In this document: positions 59,210 to 64,000 of the stretch, in pieces
Position numbering within the stretch: the first letter of the stretch is position 1
Layout of the letters: every line of letters starts with the position of its first letter
Origin: Streptomyces flavofungini
Lineage (GTDB): Bacteria; Actinomycetota; Actinomycetes; Streptomycetales; Streptomycetaceae
DNA: 64,000 nucleotides
Assembly: GCF_014650815.1 (NCBI RefSeq)
Contig: NZ_BMVR01000005.1
Coordinates: forward strand, 124,001-188,000
Direction: 5' to 3'
Position numbers and translations under genes: made by a program
The notes under the pieces: generated by a model
Database searches by the model: none
What the model was told of the DNA's origin: nothing
The model's input: the letters and a program-made list of their open reading frames with translations, nothing else

Positions 59210-59228
59210 CTGGGTAAGGCTTGGCTAA
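59210..59228 (-). promoter_or_regulatory. Iron-box-like site (DmdR1 type) before the iron-uptake operon
   Basis: On the minus strand TTAGCCAAGCCTTACCCAG matches 12 of 19 positions of the iron box TTAGGTTAGGCTAACCTAA. It includes TTAG and ACC at both ends. It is 35 bp before the first permease ATG and 57 bp before the divergent HAD gene. Confidence 0.5.
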
Positions 59229-59272
59229 GTCTATGCGGGGCGGGGTCCCTGCCCGGGGTCCGCGGCGCTCGG

Positions 59273-59278
59273 CACAAT
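59273..59278 (+). promoter_or_regulatory. -10-like hexamer CACAAT, leaderless start of the HAD gene
   Basis: CACAAT is followed by 6 nt and the ATG at 59285, with no Shine-Dalgarno. Confidence 0.5.
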
Positions 59279-59284
59279 GGGCGC

Positions 59285-59950
59285 ATGACCTCACGGATCG
59301 CAGGGACCGACCGGACCACCGCCCCCCTCACGGTCGGCTTCGACCTCGACATGACGCTGATCGACTCGCGGCCCGGCATCCACGCCTGTTACCAGGAGCT
59401 TTCCGCGCGGACGGGTACGTACATCGACGCGGACCTGACGATCACCCGGCTCGGACCGCCTCTTGAGGAGGAGTTGAAGCACTGGTTTCCGGCCGATCGT
59501 GTCGCGGCCATGGCCACGCTCTACCGTGAGATGTATCCCACATACGCGATCACCGCGACGCCCGCGCTGCCCGGAGCACGCGAGGCCGTCGACGCGGTGC
59601 ACGCGGCGGGCGGGCGCGCGCTCGTCGTGACCGCCAAGTTCGAGCCGAACGCGAAGCTCCACCTGAAGCACCTCGCCATCGACGTGGACGCGGTGATCGG
59701 CGACCTGTGGGCGGAGCGGAAGGCGGAGGCGCTGACCGAGCACGGTGCTTCGGTGTACGTCGGCGACCACACCGGTGACGTACGCGGTGCGCGTACGGCG
59801 GGCGCGCTTTCCGTAGCGGTGGCGACCGGGCCGTGTGACGCAGCGGAACTGCGCGCGGCGGGCGCGGACGTCGTACTCGACGACCTGACCGGCTTCCCCG
59901 CCTGGCTGGCCGCCTACCGGGCCGACGGCTCCGTCGCCGACCTGGCCTGA
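59285..59950 (+). CDS. HAD-family phosphatase (phosphoglycolate phosphatase-like)
   Basis: A 221-residue HAD hydrolase with motif I VGFDLDMTLIDSR (Asp20 nucleophile, Asp22 acid/base), a helical cap (about 32-100), motif II VVTAKF, motif III Lys in ERKAEALTEH and motif IV YVGDHTGDVRGA. The fold is that of phosphoglycolate and beta-phosphoglucomutase-like phosphatases that act on small metabolites. Motif II ends T-A-K rather than T-N-K. The substrate is unknown. It is divergent from the iron operon and overlaps the small membrane gene at its end by 37 nt, in convergent orientation. Confidence 0.87.
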   Translation: MTSRIAGTDRTTAPLTVGFDLDMTLIDSRPGIHACYQELSARTGTYIDADLTITRLGPPLEEELKHWFPADRVAAMATLYREMYPTYAITATPALPGAREAVDAVHAAGGRALVVTAKFEPNAKLHLKHLAIDVDAVIGDLWAERKAEALTEHGASVYVGDHTGDVRGARTAGALSVAVATGPCDAAELRAAGADVVLDDLTGFPAWLAAYRADGSVADLA

Positions 59951-60177
59951 CGCCGCTGCACCGCGATACCGCGCAGCACGCCCGCGCCCGCGATGAGGAA
60001 GCCCAACCCCATCAGCATGCACACCGCGTACGCGATGGGTGGGAAAGTGTCGCCGCCGAGGAACAGCGGTGCCACCGTGACCAATGTGGCCACGGCGCCG
60101 ACGAAGAAAACGATCGCGCCAATCCGCACGAGGCCGTCGCCGGGTCCGGTGGAATTCGCTTGGGTTTTGTCACGCAC
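59914..60177 (-). CDS. Small two-helix membrane protein
   Basis: An 87-residue protein with two membrane helices, RIGAIVFFVGAVATLVTVAP (about 18-37) and IAYAVCMLMGLGFLIAGAGV (about 48-67), with basic ends. It is not recognised beyond being a conserved-looking small Streptomyces membrane protein. GTG at 60177 has a -10-like TACCCT 6 nt upstream, so the mRNA is probably leaderless. Its last 37 nt overlap the end of the HAD gene on the other strand. Confidence 0.75.
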   Translation of the reverse strand: MRDKTQANSTGPGDGLVRIGAIVFFVGAVATLVTVAPLFLGGDTFPPIAYAVCMLMGLGFLIAGAGVLRGIAVQRRQARSATEPSAR

Positions 60178-60183
60178 CGGACC

Positions 60184-60189
60184 AGGGTA
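60184..60189 (-). promoter_or_regulatory. -10-like hexamer TACCCT, leaderless start of the small membrane gene
   Basis: On the minus strand TACCCT (TANNNT) is followed by 6 nt and the GTG at 60177. Confidence 0.45.
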
Positions 60190-60387
60190 GTTCCCAGCGC
60201 GTAGGAAGAAACCGGGGACGTCTTGTCACCGGCCCGGGGACCCATAGTCTTGGTTCCGGCGGGTCGGGGCGACCCGCTGTACTGCTATCCAGAGCCGTTT
60301 ACGCCCGGCGGGCCGGACCGACCCGTCCGCCGGAACGCTTCGCGGCACACACGAGTACGACGACGAGTACGAGGACGAGGACTTCAC

Positions 60388-60771
60388 GTGCCTACCGGCA
60401 AGGTCAAGTGGTTCAACAGCGAGAAGGGCTTTGGCTTTCTCTCCCGCGACGACGGCGGCGACGTCTTCGTGCATTCCTCCGTACTGCCCGCCGGCGTCGA
60501 CACCCTCAAGCCCGGCCAGCGCGTGGAATTCGGCGTGGTCGCCGGGCAGCGGGGGGACCAGGCTCTTTCCGTGACGCTGCTCGACCCGACGCCGTCCGTC
60601 GCCGCGGCGCAGCGGCGCAAGCCGGACGAACTGGCTTCCATCGTCCAGGATTTGACGACTCTGCTGGAAAACATCACGCCGATGCTGGAAAAGGGGCGCT
60701 ACCCGGACAAGGCCTCGGGCGCGAAGATCGCGGGGCTCCTGCGCGCGGTGGCGGACCAGCTGGACGTGTAG
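60388..60771 (+). CDS. Cold-shock domain protein with C-terminal helical extension
   Basis: A 127-residue protein. Residues 1-65 are a cold-shock domain starting [20 protein letters not shown] with RNP1 KGFGFL and RNP2 VFVHS, both intact for single-stranded nucleic acid binding. A further 60 residues follow ([40 protein letters not shown]), probably two amphipathic helices ending AVADQLDV. This tail is absent from the 67-residue paralogue at 18893 and may mediate dimerisation or protein contacts. GTG is chosen since the domain starts there. GAGGACGAGG repeats lie upstream. Confidence 0.92.
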   Translation: MPTGKVKWFNSEKGFGFLSRDDGGDVFVHSSVLPAGVDTLKPGQRVEFGVVAGQRGDQALSVTLLDPTPSVAAAQRRKPDELASIVQDLTTLLENITPMLEKGRYPDKASGAKIAGLLRAVADQLDV

Positions 60772-60780
60772 TTCCCCGAC

Positions 60781-60981
60781 CCCGCCCCTTCCCGAAACCG
60801 GGGGCTGCCGCCCCCTGGACCCGCGCTGTCGGCGCTTCGTGCCTCGTCCTCAATCTCCCCCAAGCTCTTGAGGGGCAGGGGGGACCCCACGACGGGCTAG
60901 ATCATGTGCTGCCGTTGTATTTCAGCCCCTCCGGCGAGGAGCGGGGTCTGGGGCGGAGCCCAAGTTTCGGGAAGGGGCGGG
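60781..60981. repeat. Pair of inverted dispersed elements with 18-bp perfect arms
   Basis: CCCGCCCCTTCCCGAAAC (60781-60798) and its exact reverse complement GTTTCGGGAAGGGGCGGG (60964-60981) flank the convergent gap between the cold-shock gene and mqnD. The right copy starts at TTCAGCCCCTCCGGCG (60921), as in the element at 36244. The left copy is the same long form in reverse, with CCTCGTCCTCAAT near 60842. No gene is inside; a terminator function for both sides is likely. Confidence 0.85.
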
Positions 60982-61015
60982 CTTGGGGAGCCCCCGGCAG
61001 GGCCCCACCCACCCG

Positions 61016-61879
61016 TCACGGAAAGGCCAGCGCCCCCGGCCGCAGCGCGGGGACCAGCCCCTCGGCGGCGGCTCGGGTGAGGAGGCCACGGACCGCGGCG
61101 TAACCGTCCTCGCCCAGGTCGGCGGTGAATTCGTTGACGTAAAGACCGATGTGCTGATCGGCGACGGCGGGATCCATCTCCTGGGCGTGCTCGCGGACAT
61201 AGGGCCGCGACGCCTCGGGATCGTCCCAGGCCATGCGCACGGACGCGCGGGCGGCGGCGGCCAGTTCCCGCAGGACGTCGTCCCCGAGGGCCCGCCGGGC
61301 GATGATCGCGCCGAGCGGAATGGGCAGCCCCGTGACCGCCTCCCAGTGCTCCCCCATATCCGCAAGCTTGTGCAGCCCGTAGTCCTGATACGTGAACCGC
61401 GCCTCATGGATCACCAGCCCCGCGTCCACCTTCCCGTCCCGCACCGCGGGCATGATCTGGTGGAAGGGCAGGACGACGATCTCCCCGACCCCACCGGGCA
61501 GGACGTCCGCGGCCCAGAGCCGGAAGAGGAGATAGGCGGTCGACTTCTCGCTCGGCACGGCGACGGTCTTGCCGACCAGGTCGGCCCCCGCCTCCCGGGT
61601 GAGGACGAGCGGCCCGCACCCCCGCCCGAGCGCCCCGCCGCAGGGCAGCAGCGCGTACTCGTCGAGGACGTAGGGCAGTACGGCGTACGACACCTTCAGG
61701 ACGTCGAACTCGGCGGAGCCCCGCTCGGCCATGCCGTTGGTGATGTCGATGTCGGCGAAGGTGACGTCGAGTTCGGGGGCGCCGGGCACCCGTCCGTGCG
61801 CCCACGCGTCGAAGACGAAGGTGTCGTTCGGGCAGGGCGAGTACGCGATCTTCAGGGACCGGGGCGGGGCGTCAGTCAT
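61016..61879 (-). CDS. mqnD: 1,4-dihydroxy-6-naphthoate synthase (futalosine menaquinone pathway)
   Basis: A 287-residue periplasmic-binding-fold enzyme that turns cyclic de-hypoxanthine futalosine into 1,4-dihydroxy-6-naphthoate. It contains LKIAYSPCPNDTFVFDAWAH (about 8-27), FADIDITNGMAERG, DVLKVSYAVLPYVLDEYALL, VGKTVAVPSEKSTAYLLFRL and VIHEARFTYQDYGLHKLADM, with the catalytic-region His in IHEARF. All are intact. The ATG overlaps mqnB by 8 nt, so the two steps are coupled. The pathway makes menaquinone for respiration without the classical chorismate-isochorismate route. Confidence 0.95.
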   Translation of the reverse strand: MTDAPPRSLKIAYSPCPNDTFVFDAWAHGRVPGAPELDVTFADIDITNGMAERGSAEFDVLKVSYAVLPYVLDEYALLPCGGALGRGCGPLVLTREAGADLVGKTVAVPSEKSTAYLLFRLWAADVLPGGVGEIVVLPFHQIMPAVRDGKVDAGLVIHEARFTYQDYGLHKLADMGEHWEAVTGLPIPLGAIIARRALGDDVLRELAAAARASVRMAWDDPEASRPYVREHAQEMDPAVADQHIGLYVNEFTADLGEDGYAAVRGLLTRAAAEGLVPALRPGALAFP

Positions 61880-62666
61880 GCCTGTTCCAACTCTCCAGTA
61901 CGGGCGTGAACTTCCCGAGTACGGGCGTGAACTTCCCGAACGCGCCGGTCAGCGCGGTCAACGCGGCCCCGATCCGCCAGGCGCCACGGTCGCGCGGGCC
62001 GACCGGATTGGACACGGCGCGGACCTCAAGGACGGGCAGCCCGTACAGGGCGGCGGCCTCGGCGACCCCGAAGCCCTCCATCGCCTCGGCGAGGACACCG
62101 GGGTGGCGGTCGCGCAGCGCGTCGGCGCGGGCGGCGGAGCCGGTGACGGTGGAGACGGTCAGGACGGTTCCGACGGCGGCGCCGGTGGCGGCGGCCAGGG
62201 CGCTCACGAGCGCGGGCGGGGGTACGTGGGTGACCCGGCCGAAGCCGAGTTCGGTGACGGGCAGGAACCCGTCGGGCGTCTCGGCGCCGAGGTCGGCGGC
62301 GGTGACGGCGTCGGCGAGGACGAGGGAGCCGACGGGGGCGCCGGGCTGGAAGCCACCGCCGATACCGGCGGAGACGACCAGGTCGTACGGGGTGTCGGCC
62401 GCGGCGGCGAGGGCGAGCGCACGGCCGGTGGCGGCGGCAGCGGCGGCGGGCCCGACCCCGGCGACGAGGAGGTCGACGACGGGCGGGCCGAACGGTTCAG
62501 AGGGTTCCGAGGGTTCAGAGGGGGCAGACGGTTCGGACAGGCCGGACGCCACCGCGTCCCGCTCGGCGGGGACCGCGGTGGCGATCAGGACGCGCGGACC
62601 GGGGGGCCGGGTCCGTGGTGCGGTCCCGGTCAGGCGTCCGAGTCCTTCTTGAACTTGAACGACCAC
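61872..62666 (-). CDS. mqnB: Futalosine hydrolase
   Basis: A 264-residue nucleoside hydrolase that removes hypoxanthine from futalosine. It has VLIATAVPAERDAV, LVAGVGPAAAAAATGRALAL, LVVSAGIGGGFQPGAPVGSL (about 96-115), AMEGFGVAEAAALYGLPVLE and VRAVSNPVGPRDRGAW, typical of MqnB. GTG at 62666 overlaps the upstream lipoprotein gene by 37 nt; no better in-frame start was seen. Two oddities are a SEPSAPSEPSEPSEP insertion near residue 45 and a C-terminal in-frame duplication of GKFTPVL (21-bp DNA repeat). Both lie in likely loop or tail positions. Confidence 0.92.
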   Translation of the reverse strand: MVVQVQEGLGRLTGTAPRTRPPGPRVLIATAVPAERDAVASGLSEPSAPSEPSEPSEPFGPPVVDLLVAGVGPAAAAAATGRALALAAAADTPYDLVVSAGIGGGFQPGAPVGSLVLADAVTAADLGAETPDGFLPVTELGFGRVTHVPPPALVSALAAATGAAVGTVLTVSTVTGSAARADALRDRHPGVLAEAMEGFGVAEAAALYGLPVLEVRAVSNPVGPRDRGAWRIGAALTALTGAFGKFTPVLGKFTPVLESWNRHD

Positions 62667-63130
62667 AGGCCGGTGGCCTTGGCGCCGCCCTCGGCCTTGC
62701 CGCCCTGGAGCAGGCTGACCGTGGTCGAGTTGCCGCTGCCGCCGTACTGCTGGTTGAAGAACACGCTGCCCGGGATGACGACGTACGTCTTCTTGCTGGC
62801 CTCGGTCAGCGGACGGCCGTTCATCAGCAGCGTCCAGCCCTTGTCGGCGATCTCCGGGTCGACGCCGAAGCGGACCTTCTCGTCGGGGTCGACGGTGATG
62901 GACTTGATGTCCGTCTTGTCCTTCAGGCAGTCCTGCACCTCGGACTCCGTCAGTTCCTTGCCGTCGTTGTAGCAGGACGCCTCGGAGTGCACGGAGTCGC
63001 TGCCGACCGTCACGGTGGCCAGCGGCGTCGGCTTGTCACAGGCCGACAGGACGAGAAGTCCGGCGGAGGCGGCGCCGAGAGCGGCGACGGTGCGGCGGCG
63101 ACGCGCCGAGCGGGGTACCAGGGAGGTCAT
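62630..63130 (-). CDS. DUF2771-family lipoprotein
   Basis: A 166-residue lipoprotein with an Arg-rich signal peptide and lipobox VLSA-C (about Cys31). The outer domain (VGSDSVHSEASCYNDGKELT, SITVDPDEKVRFGVDPEIAD, WTLLMNGRPLTEASKKTYVV) is of the DUF2771 type, with two further Cys in SCYNDG and VQDCLKD probably forming a disulfide. The function is unknown. It lies upstream of mqnB with a 37-nt overlap, so it shares the menaquinone mRNA. A -10-like TAGCCT 6 nt before the ATG indicates a leaderless start for the operon. Confidence 0.88.
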   Translation of the reverse strand: MTSLVPRSARRRRTVAALGAASAGLLVLSACDKPTPLATVTVGSDSVHSEASCYNDGKELTESEVQDCLKDKTDIKSITVDPDEKVRFGVDPEIADKGWTLLMNGRPLTEASKKTYVVIPGSVFFNQQYGGSGNSTTVSLLQGGKAEGGAKATGLWSFKFKKDSDA

Positions 63131-63136
63131 GGCGGA

Positions 63137-63142
63137 AGGCTA
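63137..63142 (-). promoter_or_regulatory. -10-like hexamer TAGCCT, leaderless start of lipoprotein-mqnB-mqnD
   Basis: On the minus strand TAGCCT is followed by 6 nt and the ATG at 63130, with no ribosome binding site. Confidence 0.5.
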
Positions 63143-63234
63143 TCGGGCGCCGGGGTGACCGCTGCGAGGTGGGTGCGGCGTGCCGCCAGGTGGGGTGGGG
63201 TACGGGTGGGCCGGACGGCGGGGTCGCCGTGGGG

Positions 63235-64000
63235 TCAGGCGACCCGGGGACGGCGGGCCCCGCCCCTGCGTGCCGCCGCCAGCAGGCCCTTCACCGTCGG
63301 CACCCAGCCCACCGCGACGATCGCCGCCGCGACCCACAGGCCCAGCGTGCCGTTGAGCGGCAGCGCGATGCCGATGCCGCCGCCCACCACCCACGCCATC
63401 TGCAGCAACGTCTCGGACCGCGCGAACGCGGACGTCCGCACCTCCTCCGGTACGTCCCGTTGGATCATCGCGTCGAGCGACAGCTTCGACAGGGCCTGCG
63501 CGAAGCCCGCCACCGCCGCGAGCGCCGCGATGCTCACCGGACTCACGAACAGCGCCGCGCACACCGCGACGCCGAGGACGACCGCCACCACCGTCACGAT
63601 GATCAGCTCCGGCGCCCGGGCCTTCAGCCACGCCCCGACCGCCGTGCCGAGCGCGTTGCCCGCGCCCGCCGATACGCCCACGATGCCCAGCGACACCGCC
63701 GCGCTCTGCCCGGCCAGGGGATGCTCGCGCAGCAGGAACGCGAGGAAGAAGATGAGGAAGCCGGAGAGCCCGCGCTGGGCGGCGTTCACCACCAGGCCGT
63801 GCGTCACCGACGGGCCGACCGTACGCAGGCCGCGGCGCCGTCTTCGGGACGGGTCCTCGCGGTCCCGGGCCAGATGCAGATGCTCCTCGTCGGCGACCAG
63901 CAGCGCCTTGCGCTCGCCCTTCGCCGAGTCCACCTTGTGGGGCAGCGTGAACGAGAGCACCGTGCCCGCGACGAACAGGACGAACGCGCCGTACAGCGGC
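63235..64000 (-). CDS. MFS transporter, C-terminal part (cut by window edge)
   Basis: The last 255 residues of a transporter whose start is beyond the right edge. Visible are FVLFVAGTVLSFTLPHKVDS at the end of the N-terminal bundle, a basic cytoplasmic loop (LLVADEEHLHLARDREDPSR), then six hydrophobic segments, including GLSGFLIFFLAFLLREHPLA and ALAAVAGFAQALSKLSLDAM. The helices and loop point to an MFS permease. The large middle loop with RRRRRG is notable. The substrate cannot be inferred. It ends 104 bp upstream of the DUF2771 gene. Confidence 0.82.
   Translation of the reverse strand, partial: PLYGAFVLFVAGTVLSFTLPHKVDSAKGERKALLVADEEHLHLARDREDPSRRRRRGLRTVGPSVTHGLVVNAAQRGLSGFLIFFLAFLLREHPLAGQSAAVSLGIVGVSAGAGNALGTAVGAWLKARAPELIIVTVVAVVLGVAVCAALFVSPVSIAALAAVAGFAQALSKLSLDAMIQRDVPEEVRTSAFARSETLLQMAWVVGGGIGIALPLNGTLGLWVAAAIVAVGWVPTVKGLLAAARRGGARRPRVA

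Overview
The window is high-GC actinobacterial chromosome, and the gene content and order point to Streptomyces. Markers are BldD- and DasR-type operators, the futalosine menaquinone genes mqnB/mqnD, GpgS, mycothiol-dependent enzymes, a solo groEL2 and many GTG starts. From memory, the order terD - arfB - cdgB - nagA/nagK - otsB/otsA - thrC - csp - groEL2 - murQ - copA - xpb - mqnD/mqnB matches the S. coelicolor core around SCO4277-SCO4330. That correspondence was not checked here. No rRNA, tRNA, CRISPR array, insertion sequence or secondary-metabolite cluster was seen.

Layout. 1-4.3 kb: a cut-off GNAT enzyme, a PadR regulator with a membrane protein, terD, the ribosome-rescue hydrolase arfB and a flavin reductase. 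4.4-7.7 kb: the diguanylate cyclase cdgB behind CRP-like and BldD-like sites, then a membrane-anchored CBM35-like protein. 7.7-12.6 kb: the amino-sugar block nagK-nagA-pfkB, divergent from an orphan sugar-binding lipoprotein, with two DasR-like sites between them. 12.7-16.4 kb: otsB, otsA and gpgS (trehalose and glucosylglycerate). 16.5-21.3 kb: a SAM riboswitch with thrC and a MoaD/ThiS-like carrier, a cold-shock gene, and groEL2 behind two in-phase CIRCE elements. 21.4-29.3 kb: an old-yellow-enzyme, an ECF-like sigma factor with a membrane partner, a PIG-V-like mannosyltransferase, a lipase-like hydrolase, murR-murQ and two small proteins. 29.5-36.2 kb: a lipoprotein/adaptor/ABC export operon divergent from a two-component system with its own lipoprotein. 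36.2-44.7 kb: an MFS pump, a maleylpyruvate-isomerase/GNAT fusion, an HD hydrolase, a mycothiol-dependent enzyme, a CsoR-controlled copper locus and cutC. 44.7-55.1 kb: a HelD-like ATPase, XPB helicase and its helicase-associated partner separated by a broken Rpn-type gene, a secreted serine protease and a membrane protein. 55.1-60.2 kb: an iron-siderophore uptake operon and an HAD phosphatase. 60.4-64 kb: a second cold-shock protein, mqnD/mqnB with a lipoprotein, and an MFS gene running off the end.

Connections between genes. NagK, NagA, MurQ and MurR are all amino-sugar and peptidoglycan-recycling functions in one 20-kb stretch. The copper pair shares a divergent promoter region with two CsoR-type palindromes, one of them overlapping a -10. 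The four iron-uptake genes are chained by 4-nt overlaps behind an iron-box-like site. At least twelve genes have a -10-like hexamer 6-7 nt before the start codon and no Shine-Dalgarno, which indicates leaderless transcripts.

The intergenic regions carry a modular family of palindromic repeats. One member has expanded into a 17-bp tandem array and another supplies the C-terminus of an MFS protein. I found no clearly new multi-gene defence or biosynthetic system. The least ordinary items are the four-half-site CIRCE region fused to 56-bp repeats, the carrier protein ending in Gly-Gly-Cys beside thrC, the split XPB locus and the TCS/ABC/lipoprotein cluster.
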